From Datura wrightii (taxonomy: Eukaryota > Streptophyta > Magnoliopsida > Solanales > Solanaceae): 64,000 nt of DNA. Below the pieces are notes generated by a model. It did not search any database and had not been told where the DNA came from. It saw nothing but the letters and a program-made list of their open reading frames with translations. Within the stretch, counting starts at the first letter, position 1; every line of letters starts with the position of its first letter. Shown piece by piece: positions 32,262-43,489 of the stretch. The stretch lies in NCBI GenBank assembly GCA_035772735.1, contig JASDFA010000003.1, positions 158,651,001 to 158,715,000 of the forward strand, in the 5' to 3' direction. The translations under genes and the position numbers were made by a program.

Positions 32262-35056
32262 ATGGATCAAAATCCTTGCAAAAACCCTAATGTGCAGCAG
32301 CAGCAGCAGAAGAAGAAGAATCATCACGAAGGATCCATGGACAAGTTGAGAGAAGCCATCTTGAAGCTCTCCAACAGTGCACCAAATGGGCCATTGTCGA
32401 TCACTCAGAACTCCTTTCTTCAACAAAGCCTTACCAATTTCCTCTCATGCCTTCATACTACCCCTGATCATCCTCCTTATGCTTGGGTAACTCATCTATT
32501 CATATAATTTTTTTATAAGTATTTATATGTGATTTGTACCAAGTTTTACTTCATCCATTAATCTTTTTGGGAAAAAAAAAATACGGTTGATTGGAGGAGG
32601 CTTGCCTCTTAGATGACTCAAATTCTTTTTCTATTGAATCCTTCCTATGTGTATATGAGTCCAAAGATCAGAGACTTCTTTCTGTGATTATGTGCTGTGG
32701 CTTACTTCTTAGATGACTCAAATTATTAAGCTATTGAAACTGTGCCCTAAGCTTTTTTGTAGCAAAACAAAGTATGCAGGAGTTTATTGAACTGTCTGTA
32801 TTTATTGTGTTTGGTAAATAATTGGACAAAGTTCCATTCTTCAACAATGCCTTACCCATTTTCTCTCTTGTCTTCATACTACCCCTGTAAAGTTAGTATT
32901 TTCCATTGTCAATAGTAACAAGTGGTATGTTCAGGATTTGTAGTCAGTGGGTACGAAGTTTTATTGCACCTCTTAATGCTTTTGAAATTGAGTATGAAAT
33001 TAGAGAAAAATTGGGGTTAATTTGAGGAGGGGTTACCTATTGGATGACTCAAATCATAAAGCTATTGAAACTGTGGTTACTTGAGGTGGAGTAGTAGATT
33101 TGGTTTGCCCTACGCTTTTTAGAAGCAAAGCAAGTAATCAGGAGGTTATATATCTGAACCTTTGTCAGATGCATTGTCTTGTCTAACTGGATGATGAGCA
33201 GGGGTTCCATTTGTATGAAATGCATATATTGGATAAGGGTTTTTGTGTCTGTATTTATTGTTTTTGGTAAATAATTGGACAAAAATTTTCATGTGGATCT
33301 GCCGGAAAAAAAGAATTGTTGGATTATAGTTTTCATTTTGACTGCTTAGAAAGTTAGTCTTCCTATGTGTATATGAGTCCAGAGATCATAGTAGTTTTTC
33401 TGTGATTCTGTGTTGGGGCTTTTTGATTAAATTTATTGAGTATTAATTATCCTTTGAAAAAGGAAATGTTTATTCTCATTTTTGTTGACGTGTGTTTGTC
33501 AGATTCTTGTTGATTCTGTTAATTTCATGTTATTGGTTTTGTATGTATCCAGGAAAAAGTGAGATTTCTTTGTTATTACTGCTAATACCTTCCTCAGACA
33601 TTAGGCGAAAAGATTTGGTTTTGAAAGTTCTTTTCTGAATAAGAGCTTGATTAATCAAAGTAGCGATCCGAGTTCAGACCTCAGAGGCTTGTTTAGCTAT
33701 ATCTCTTCATTCCCATCAATTGAAGGAGGAGCAACAGTGACTAGTTTTGAAATCTCTGTAATTGGGTTTTTTTTCAAAGTTTCGACATAGTTGAAGCTTC
33801 TCCTTGCACAAATGTGAGTTTATGGTCTAATCCAATGTTTTCTTTTGTTATAGATGATCGAGAAGGCCTTGAGGGAATTGAATGAAAAAGGGGGTTCCAG
33901 TGAAGACTCAATATCTAAGTTTATCAAGAAAGAGTATGACAGTTTGCCATGGGCTCATATGACCCTGCTGAAACATCATCTACAGAAGATGTCTGAAAAG
34001 GGAGAAATCCTTATGATTGATGGAGGACGGTTTTTGCTTCCTGCTGACAGTGAAAACTTGAGTCGAAAGAGGCAAAAAAAGAGGAAGTATGTAAAGAGGA
34101 AGAGAAGCGGGACTTCGGAAATTAAACAAAGGCAGCCGCGGCAAAAGGAAAAGGAAGAGGAAAAGCGTGTGCAGCATTATGATGTAGAACTTGTTGGAGA
34201 ACAAGAGAAGTTGGATGAGCAACAAAATGAAGTCACTGTAAAGAGGACGAGAAGGGGGAATTCAGAAATTAAACAAAAGAAGCCGCGGCAAAAGGAAAAG
34301 GAGGAAAAGCGTGTGCAGCATGATGATGCAGAAGTTGGAGAACAAACGAAGTTGGATGATGTAGAAACTGTTGGAGAACAAAAGAAGCTGGATAAGCGAC
34401 AAAGTGAAGTCACTGATAGTGGAAATCATGGGAAAGAAAATCGAAGACGTGAAGAATACCGGGAGTTGAATGAACATCAAAATGAACCGAGCACAGATAA
34501 AGAACATGGGCAATTAAGTGGCCAGCAAAATTATGCAACTGGAAATAAAGTGAATGATAAACCTGATATTTTGCTTCTACAAAGTCCTACAGGATTTGAG
34601 GCAGTTTCCATTGATAAGTCATCTCAAACAGATCGTACACAAAGACAACTGAAGCGCTGGAACAAAAGCCCGGGTGATTTACCTAAATCAATAAGTACCT
34701 CTGAAGTGGAACCATTGCCGCCTTTGGCATTGGCAACAAGGGTGGAGGTGTTGAATTTGACTGGTCCTCAACATAAGGTGCAGTTGGAGCAACCAAAACA
34801 ACAGCGCTGTGGGAGGCTTCTTAGGTCCAAGGAGAACGAGGCCAAAAAAGATAAGAGTAAGATTTCGACATTGGCAACGAATGAGGAGGTTGTATCTCAG
34901 GATGAGGTACACTTGAAGCAACAAAAAGAGGAGCGTTGTGGGAGGGCTCTCAGAGGCAAGGAGGATGGGGCTGATCCAGATACTACACTTTTGAAGAATT
35001 TGGTAACAAAGAAACAAAATGGTGGAGGTCCCCGAAGGCGTAGGAAGGCACAGTAA
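32262..35056 (+). CDS. Linker-histone H1/H5 globular-domain protein (two exons)
   Basis: Exon 1 is 32,262-32,486 (75 codons) and exon 2 is 33,854-35,056. The intron has a GT donor at 32,487, an AG acceptor at 33,852-33,853 and phase 0. The 475-residue product has a poly-Gln/Lys N-terminus. An H15 winged-helix domain spans the splice (about residues 69-138: DHPPYAW, then MIEKALRELNEKGGSSEDSI, FIKKEYDSLPWA, LLKHHLQKMSEKGEIL). The long tail is Lys/Arg/Glu/Gln-rich. H15 domains bind nucleosomal linker DNA, so a nuclear chromatin role is inferred. The tail holds a duplicated block (about residues 153-263: SEIKQ-x-x-PRQKEKEE and KRVQH) and twin CGRLLRSKE / CGRALRGKE motifs. It is larger than classic plant H1 and lacks an obvious RGRP AT-hook. 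The closest type is an H1-like or HMG-Y-related protein; the exact name is uncertain. Confidence 0.85.
32487..33853 (+). other. Intron of the H1-like gene built from repeated segments
   Basis: The 1,367-bp intron carries several imperfect internal copies. TAGATGACTCAAAT-type words lie near 32,611, 32,708 and 33,041. TATGTGTATATGAGTCCA lies near 32,646 and 33,364. GTCTGTATTTATTG...GGTAAATAATTGGACAAA lies near 32,794 and 33,248. A stretch at about 32,834-32,887 resembles exon-1 sequence at 32,411-32,466 (CTTCAACAA-GCCTTACC, CTTCATACTACCCCTG). Confidence 0.75.
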
Positions 35057-35634
35057 CGTGAGCATTGCAGTTCCTTGATTCTTTCTTAAGAGGACAAATG
35101 GTAAAAATGGAGATAAATCCCAGAAATTGAGATGCTAGTGGATAAATATTAGTTGCTTATATTTCTCTTATGTTTACAAACTTGGCCCTGTGCGGTAGAG
35201 GTACAATAGCTTGACATACTTATATTTGAAAGAAGCTACAACATTATTTACAATAGAGGTACAATGTAGTTCTCTTTTCTTTCTGAGTTTTGTTCTATCC
35301 TGCAATGAAGTACTAATCTGTGAAAAGGACGTTGGTGCTTGATTCTTAATCAGTTAAGAAGCTTTTGTGTTACTGACAGAAGTCGTGCATGTCTCAATCC
35401 ATTCTTATCCTGAAATACTAGTGTTCATATGTATCAGAATTTTGGCGTAAAATGACAAAATCCTCATGAAGTAGAGACCTTGATAGAATTTCTGAACTCT
35501 CCTCTTTGTTTGAGATTCACGTGTAGTCGATTAACCGATAAGATGTGTAGTTTGATTGAATGATATATTTACTTTTATATGCATTTCAACGTGCAAGTTC
35601 ATTTCGTGATTTGAAATTATGAGATGAAATTTAT
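35057..35634. other. 3' flank of the H1-like gene
   Basis: Presumed 3' untranslated and intergenic DNA. A short repeated phrase (ACAATAGAGGTACAAT and GTAGAGGTACAATAG) occurs at about 35,195-35,265. No gene is seen. Confidence 0.5.
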
Positions 35635-36122
35635 GTTTGGACATGTGATTTCATTTCATGATCTGAAATTATGAGATGAAATTTCAAATTCTCAAAAAAA
35701 CTTGATTTGAAATTTCAAATCATGAGATGGACTTTTTAAAACATAAAATTTGACTCATAAATTTATATTTTGTAAAAAAGAAAATTGACATTTTACATAT
35801 ATCAATCATTTATTTCAGTTGTAAACAAAATTTATTATTGGTATTATTACTCTTATCAAGCTTTGCGAATCATGTGAGAGGATTATATTAAAAAGCTATA
35901 CACTACCACTCATGTTCAATATTATTTTTTATCGAACTAAAGTTCAATCAATAAATGTTTTATATTTTTGTTATAATGGCTTTGTGATAGTTTTATTATG
36001 AACTTTTACTTATTTGGTAAAATTGTATAAGAATTGAGAAAATTTAAATAGTTTTCATAGCCTATGAGATTTTTACATGAGAAAAAAACACAATTTAAGA
36101 ATTTCAAATTGCATGTTCAAAT
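35635..36122. mobile_element. Candidate miniature inverted-repeat element (~488 bp)
   Basis: The left end GTTTGGACATGTGATTTCAT and the reverse complement of the right end ATTTGAACATGCAATTTGAA are imperfect inverted repeats. The left side also has repeated GAAATTATGAGATGAAATT words. Such GTTTGGACATG ends are common in nightshade-family miniature elements. No clear target duplication, so the limits are approximate. Confidence 0.5.
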
Positions 36123-36304
36123 GAAACTTCAACTTCATCTTATATGAATATGAGATTCGTATTATGATTCTAATTCATAATTTTATCTCGCATGATCAGA
36201 CTCGCTCTTAAGTTTCATGTCTATTTAGAGGAATCAACTAATTATAGGCAAAATTGTCTGGGCCTTGCAAATCTATACTTGAGCGAATATGTATATGTTC
36301 ACTA

Positions 36305-36718
36305 AAGGTATGTTTGGTATGGAGAAAAATATATATATACTTTTTTTTTGTGTTTGATTGGTCAAAAATTTTGAAAATATTTTCTTTAGAAAAATGAACT
36401 CCTTCAAAGTAAGAAAAATGTTTTTTTATTAGAAAGTAGGAAAAATAAATCACATTGTCTTTTCTCACCTTCACAACTATCCACCCACTCACCCCATCCT
36501 CACTCACTTAGACCCCACCACCCATCCCCTCTTCCCCACCCATTACTCTATTTCATTCTATTCCCGTCCTCATAGTTTTGTTTAAAATATATATACAAAT
36601 AATTTTAAAATAATAATTTTTCTTAGGTACCAAACATAAAAAATAGATAAGAAATAACTTGTTTCCTAAAAAAGATATTTTCTATTAAAAACATTTTTCT
36701 TTCGAATCGAACACACAC
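36305..36718. mobile_element. Candidate miniature element with GGTATGTTTGG-type ends
   Basis: The left end GGTATGTTTGGTATGGAGAA and the reverse complement of the right end GTGTGTGTTCGATTCGAAAG are related, and both are followed inward by GAAAAAT and ATTTTC words. The middle holds a CCACCCACTCACCCC-rich stretch. CACTA flanks both sides but is too weak to prove a duplication. Element-like; family not assigned. Confidence 0.5.
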
Positions 36719-36721
36719 TAA

Positions 36722-37131
36722 GTAGTCGTTTCGTAGAGTGTATAAGAATAATATTGAATAAAGTGTATTAGTAATGCTTGCATTGATAATGCTGGTATTA
36801 GTTATGCTTCCATTAGTTATGCTGAGGTTGTTTCTTATGCAGTATTTGGTTTAGATGTTAAAAATAACATTTATTGAATAATTTATTTTAAAATTATTTA
36901 TTTATAAAAATACCCTCCACAAATAAGAAAAAATGATGTGAAAAAGGTTTTGAGGGACACTTATGTCTTTAACCATGTCAATTGCATTACTAATTTAATG
37001 CATTAGTTATACGTAGCTTAATACCAAATAGAATGTATATAACTTAAAAAAAATATATCAAACAAGATATTAATAATACACAAAGCTAATGCTTATATTA
37101 TTTTTCCTTATACACTCTACCAAACGACTAC
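36722..37131. mobile_element. PIF/Harbinger (Tourist-like) MITE, 410 bp
   Basis: A 25-bp terminal inverted repeat (GTAGTCGTTT then C or G, then GTAGAGTGTATAAG) has one mismatch. It is flanked by TAA on both sides (36,719-36,721 and 37,132-37,134), the 3-bp duplication of PIF/Harbinger elements. It is AT-rich, non-coding, with internal AGTAATGC/AGTTATGC repeats. It directly abuts the preceding candidate element. Confidence 0.88.
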
Positions 37132-37134
37132 TAA

Positions 37135-37827
37135 ATCCTGTGATATGGCTGTAATGTCAAGCACGCAGTACACCGAAATGTAAGGATTTAACACTATTTC
37201 TCTGCTAAATACTGATATTGACCACAAAAGGCGGTTTCCTTCTAACAAATTCCATACACTACTGAAAAAATAGTGAAAATCGATCTTCTTAAAAGTCCAC
37301 CTCAAAATAGAGGTTGCTAAATCTTGGTCGGAAAAAAAATTACTGGCTTATCAAAATTATCAATTGAGTCAAAAGTTAGGGTTTTTTATTTTTTATTTTT
37401 AGAAAATACCGACCTCATGAGGTCATTTTTTTAATAACATAATAATAAATTGTAATATATGAAGTTCTAAATTTTAAGGGGTTTTATAGTCCTCCACCAA
37501 CCTAAGATCTATTTTAACTTGCCTCTTTGTTCAGTCTCGCGAAAACGTGAATATATCTTTATTCCGAAGTCGTATTGGCGAACGGTTAATGAATTAGAAA
37601 CTAGACTTATAGACTTTCAATTTGATAGGCAGTAGGTCCCCTTAACTCCTTATAAATTGGGAGAAAAACTCTGATACATCTAAATTAAATTTTAGAGAAA
37701 TTAAGAAAGTAATTTGTGATAACTTTTGCAGACTTTTATTTTACAGTTTGCTTGATATCAAATCTTAACATACGATCATAGAATGATTCTAATACCTCGT
37801 AGTACATCCTTATTAATATATTAAGTA
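37135..37827. other. Intergenic, no gene seen
   Basis: AT-rich DNA with a TTTTTTATTTTTTATTTTTAG run near 37,382. Part of 37,500-37,690 has a less AT-rich, retroelement-like wording (GAACGGTTAATGAATTAGAA) but no identifiable domain. Confidence 0.4.
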
Positions 37828-37836
37828 CTCTTAGTC

Positions 37837-38777
37837 AGTGACGTAGCCAGAAATATCACGAAGGGTGTTCAAACATTGAATAATAAATAAAATATTTTTT
37901 TCAATAATTGGGTGTAGCAAAAAATTAGATCAAACTACGCAATATGTAATTAAATTATAACTTTTTTAATGGAATGAACAATTATATAATTTAAAATTAA
38001 CATAAAGAAGACAAAAAAAATATTATTGAAAGCATAATTCAAATACTATTCAAATTGTACTCGACGAGGTTTCATCTCTTAAAATGTTTTTATATGGATT
38101 CATCAGAAATAGTACTAAATACTTTTTCTTTACATAAGGCACTATGAAACCGTCTAAAAATTCATCATCCATTCGATCGCAAGTCATTTTTGATATACTT
38201 CATTGAGCTCTTTCAACAATTGCAATAGCAATCGTATTCTACAAAAAAAAAAATCTTAAGGAAAAAATTCAATCTTTTTCCTTTTAAAAATTTTTATCCT
38301 AAACCTAACCATAAAAGACAAGTCACAAATAGTAAAACAAATATGTGGACATGGAGTGTTGAACTTGGGCATTGAATTAGCTTAGTGAAAATTTTTATCA
38401 CTATTGCTCTTGGTTGTGCCAAATATCTACATTTTCGATCTTTTGATTTGAAGAGCTTATAGATTGTCCAAAAAATAATAAAATAAATGTGTTGACGTGA
38501 GGAACCGAACCTGGGCATTATCTTTTGATTACAGGACCTCAGGGGCAAGCCACAAAATAAAAAGACCTAGTACGCTGCCGCGAGGAATCAAACTTAGAAC
38601 TCCAAGCAGCTTTGTGTACATCCTTACCACTGAGCCACAACTCCCTATTTTTTTAAAAGGTGTTCAAATTACTATATACACAAATATAAAGTAATATTTT
38701 TATCTATATATACAATGTAATTTCCCGGCGAAGGGTGTTCGACTAACCATCCTAGCTCCACTTTAGCTCCGCCCCTG
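37837..38777. mobile_element. Non-autonomous element with 9-bp target duplication and tRNA-like modules
   Basis: The ends AGTGACGTAGCCAG and, reversed, CAGGGGCGGAGCTA are short imperfect inverted repeats. The flanks CTCTTAGTC (37,828-37,836 and 38,778-38,786) are a perfect 9-bp duplication, as made by Mutator-like transposases. Inside, on the minus strand, are repeated tRNA-like modules (about 38,300-38,640). No protein is encoded. Confidence 0.82.
38581..38642 (-). repeat. tRNA-like (SINE-type) module with A-box and B-box
   Basis: The minus strand reads TGTGGCTCAGTGGTAAGG (a match to the polymerase III A-box) and, about 35 bases on, AGTTTGATTCCTCG (close to the B-box GGTTCGANTCC). Two further degraded B-box modules lie at about 38,497-38,514 (AGGTTCGGTTCCTC) and near 38,350. 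It does not fold as a complete tRNA gene. Confidence 0.55.
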
Positions 38778-38934
38778 CTCTTAGTCCTACCTCAAAAATA
38801 CGGATTTGTTACTTAAATTATACAGGGTGTTACAACAAATTCTACTTTGAGTAGCCAATATTATGATTATCTGTATTCTAACAATTTAATGATTTTTCAG
38901 TTAGAAAAGTTAATAAGATAGCATTTTCCTTATT

Positions 38935-40740
38935 CTAATAGTCTGGACTGGCATGAAGTATACAGACCCAAATAGCATTAAACTTCTCCAAAGTACTTAA
39001 CAAATCTATAACAAAGTTCATAGTAATCCTGCCCACTTTCATTCAAGTTTATGAATCCTCTTAGTCACATCACTTTATCTTTAATGTTCATATTTTACCT
39101 ATTGGCAATTTAAATACTGAGACATATGCCCAATAATATATTTATCTCCTATAACTCTTGAATTTGAAGTAATTCAAGTAAGGAGCTACCTGATACCACT
39201 AGTTATGTTATATTAAATCTCATTATGTCCTCCTCCATAATTAGTTGTCTCAAGTCACCTGTCTTGGACACACAAATATGATCCTTAATCCATAGAAATC
39301 CACCAGTATCTAGAATCATCTCTCTGATTTTTTTTTTCCTTGGCACCTTATTCTAGTATTACATAACTTTTCTTCCTCAAACTATTACGTCTTGATTTTC
39401 TCCATCAAAGATGACGAGTCTCCGAAAATGCTAGAACCTTGCTAGCCTTAAAAATATCAAGTCTTACAAGGCTGTTGGAGAAAAAATAAACTACTATTGA
39501 CAAAGGACGTTCTTTCACTTACAACAATGCCATGCTAGTCATGCTAACTGCCTTTTGACTCGAGGTAAGAGCTACCACATTTGCTTTGCTCAGACGATAT
39601 GAAATGGTCATGTCATAGTCTTTCAACGACTCCAGCTACATTCTATGGTTTGAAATATATATATAATCCGTAAAAATATCACAATACCATGGAGATAGTG
39701 CTTTAAAATCTTTCAAAGCAAATATTATCACCACCAATTTCAAGTCATGAGTGGAATAATTCTTCTCGTGCATTTTTAACTACCTCAAAACATAATCTAT
39801 CACCTTACTCTTTTGCATCAAGACACATCCAAGTTCAATTTGTGAAGCGTCATAAGACATAGGACTGTAATGGATGAGAACTCCATCACAAACCTCCGAT
39901 AATAACCAACAAGACCTAAGAAACTCATGATCTTCATGGCTGTAATAGGTTTAGCCCAACTCTGAATTGCCATAAGATTCTTCAAATCCACCTTAATGCC
40001 TCCTTGGACACAATGTGTCCCAAAAGTGCCATTAAATCAAGTCAGAAACTCACATCTTCAAAAATTAGCATATAACTTAGTTTTTTTGAAACATCCTCAA
40101 GCGTCACTCATGCTCCTCCCCATTACGGTATATATATATCAAAATGTCATCAACAAAAATAATGATGAAATCCAAATATGATATGAATATCATGTTCATC
40201 AAATTTATAGGAAAAGTTATTGGGCCATTAGTCAACTCGAATTACTTCACTAGAAACTCATAATGTCCATATTCGGTCCTAAAGTTGAAAATTGTCATAC
40301 TGATATCATCAACCCTAATCTTCCACTAGTGACACCCGATCTTTAAATCAATCTTAATAAAGATCAAAACACCTTGAAGTTGATCAACTATATCATCTAT
40401 GCATGACAATGGATACTTGCTATTTATTTTCACCTTGTTTAATTATCGAATAGTTAATACACATATGCATATAACCAATATTCCTTGTCACAAATAACAC
40501 AAAAACACCTTAAGGAGAGACGCTCAATCTAATGATTCTCTTGCTCAACAAATTCTGTAATTTCTCTTTCAACTCCTTCAATTTCACTGATTCCATCTTA
40601 TATGGTGGTATAAAATTAGACTCAGTATCCAATACCGCCAAATTCATCCCAAAGGCAATATCACGATAAGGCAAAATACACAATAGATGCATGAGAAACA
40701 CCTTAGAAATATCCCTCATTATTGTTACTGCTGAAGAGTA
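38935..40740 (-). pseudogene. Decayed Ty3/gypsy pol fragment without LTRs
   Basis: The minus strand gives RT start words (MESVKLKELKEKLQNLLSKR, 40,510-40,719), an RT active site FIIIFVDDILIY near 40,130-40,170, RNase H (GCVLMQKSKVIDYVLRQ, MHEKNYSTHDLKLVV, about 39,660-39,860) and integrase traces at about 38,935-39,060 (LEKFNAIWV). Stops and frameshifts are dense. It is a different copy from A and B; no LTR, primer site or polypurine tract was seen on either side. Confidence 0.82.
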
Positions 40741-43489
40741 GGATTCGAACTAGTATCAGGATACTAGTTAGATGAGACTCTAGTACTCCCTCCCTAAAGT
40801 ACATAGAATCAACTTAACATCAATGTGAGTGTCGATTTAGTCTTTTAAATATTATTTATATATAGACTATAGTTAATGTTAAACCCTAATGCCAAAACTA
40901 CACATGCCATTGTATATTCAAACTTCATTCTTTTTTCTGTGCGGTTGTTTTGGTTTCTCTTTTACAACTTCAATTTATCAACTTATCAAGAAAAAGAAAG
41001 CCTTAAATTAAAATGAAAAAATTTCAGAAAGAAAAATGAGATTTGGTCATCTTTTACAAAGTCTGAACAAATATTATTTTATGGCTGAAATATGATAATT
41101 TTAAATACTAGGCAAGGCCCAATAGGTATTACGGAAAGAAAATTAAATAAATAAATATGACACTTTAAATTGGACAAAAACGTCAAATCATTAAAATCTT
41201 TATATTAACTTGGCTAAAAAAAGTCAAATTTACTTAAAATTCTTGTTTTATTCATCTCATTATCAATAACGATCCTCTTCAAGTATTGGCAAAATATCTA
41301 CCTTAATTGTAGTTTCTGGAAATTTCAAATTTCATGACATTAATATTTTATCGATAAAATGTTAGCTCTTAAACTTTCTAATATATTCCATTAACATTAG
41401 CAGTGTTATCTCTTTTTCTTTGACGTTTCATAGGTCACAAGCCATATGAAAAAAAAAAAATAAAGATTTTCTAATTTTTTATAAATTTTTTTTAATTTTA
41501 TGATTTTTTTTATATAAGAGATTTTTATTTTTATACACAAATGATCATCATTTTTAGAGATAAGAAATTTGAAAAAAAAAATTCTTTCATTCAAATTATA
41601 AAAAGATAAAAAGAATCTTAGTTTCTCTACATAAAATGATATGTATGTTTTAGACTACAAATTTCAAAAAAAAATCTTTTTTAAATTTGCATCTAATCAA
41701 AATACATCATATAAATGAGATGGCGAGAGTAAAGCTAGTTTATTATTTTTATTCTTCCAAATTTAAAATTTCTATCGTGTCTTATTTTTCATAGATCTTA
41801 TCACTTATGGATATTTCAATTAAATATCTGGATTAGGAATACCCCATGTACTTAGAGGCCGTTTGGTTACTGGATAAGGGTTAAAATAATAATACATGAA
41901 TAACTTGATTATTCATATATTAATTTTATATATTATTTTAATTTTTAAATAAGATAAAAATTATTCATATATTAATTTTATACCATATTTAATTGGTATT
42001 TATCAGTAAATAGTATTTCTTCTCCTCCCATGCATAACTGAGTTTTTCTTTCTAAACAAAAAAGATACAGAACCCAACACAAAGTAATAAAAATGGTATT
42101 TTCATAAATAGCAGTATTTATGTCTCTAATAACAAATTATGACAATATGGAATATTTAAAAATACACACATATAATGTATGTATATATATATGTTGGCAC
42201 AATAAATAGTATTTCTGTTTTTTCTTATTTAAGTTCATATATAGAAAGTTAAATTGGTTGTTGTTTATTTAACTTGAAATATTTCTCACAAATTCTTTAT
42301 TAAAAAACTTCATGTATAAGATACTAAAAAATCATATATAAATAGAAAATAGTAGAATCATAAATAAATATTTAATTAATAAAAATTAATTAATTTTAAA
42401 TTATTGAATTAATATTTAATCATAAGTTGAATTTGTTTTAATGTACGTTAGTTAATACATAAAATAGGCCTTAGCTTAATCCCCACCATTTAACTAGATT
42501 AGTGACCATTCTTCAGTGTTTGTGAGATAGAATTTCTTTAAAGTGAGTCAAAATTAAGCACTTATCGCAGGATTTATCAAATCTAATCTCAGATTTTACA
42601 AAGTTTGGCAGTATACCGAAAAAAAGAAAGAAATTATGAATGCGACATTTATTATTATATATTTTTTTATTTCTTTTTTAATTTGTCTTTTTTATTAAAA
42701 ATATTTGTCCTCTCTTACTTTTCATTTTAATAAATTAAGAGATATCTTTTTTAATATTATTTTTATTATTAAATAACTTAATAGTTAAATTTAAATTTTA
42801 AATTATAATAAATGAGAATAACTTAGTAAAATAAATAAGTAAAATTAATGAGGATAATTTAATAAAGTAAATCCCTAATAATAACATCTTGCATAAATCG
42901 CCCATTTGTTATATTCCGGTAATTCTTAAAAAAGCTAAATTATTTTTTTTAACTGTTTAAAGAAACCGTTAATTAAGTTAGCACAAAATACCCTACATAT
43001 AACACCATAATTTTTATATTTCCATAATTTTGAAAAGCCATATTAACTTTGTAAAATTGGCTAAAAAATCCTTAATTAGGTTAGCACAAAATATAGTGCT
43101 CGACACCATAATCAATTTAATTTTATATTTTTACTTGTACGAAAAAAATAAAAATAAAAAAGAATTAATTTCTTTCAGAAAAGTATTATGTAGCGGACAA
43201 AATTAATGAGGCACAAAATATTTAAGGATATACATTATTTTATTTGTTACTTAATTACGTTATTCACTCGTTTGATAAAAATGATTTTTACAAGAATAAT
43301 AAAAATGCAATTCTCTTCATGTTTATATGATAATGAAAATTAATCTTCATAATTTTGTAATACTTAAATTAAAAATTGTGTTTTTCTTAAACCTCAATCT
43401 ATTTATAAAATGAATATACCTTATTAGTTATTAGTTGTAAATGGGTCCGTAAATTTCATTGTGAAGTCAAATTTATAACTAACTAAACT
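40741..43489. other. AT-rich intergenic stretch
   Basis: No gene is seen. At 41,856 GGCCGTTTGGTTACTGG resembles the end of a miniature element, but its partner was not found. At 42,965-43,130 a phrase (TTAATTAAGTTAGCACAAAAT, then ACACCATAAT) occurs twice about 110 bp apart, an imperfect duplication. The remainder is A/T-run sequence. Confidence 0.45.

Noticed and set aside
33980..35065. Leu/Phe-rich minus-strand frames opposite exon 2 of the H1-like gene
   Set aside because: They are reverse-strand shadows of Lys/Glu-rich codons.
38581..38642. Possible tRNA gene on the minus strand
   Set aside because: A- and B-box-like text is present, but no complete acceptor and anticodon stems can be formed, and it lies in a repeated array inside a transposon.
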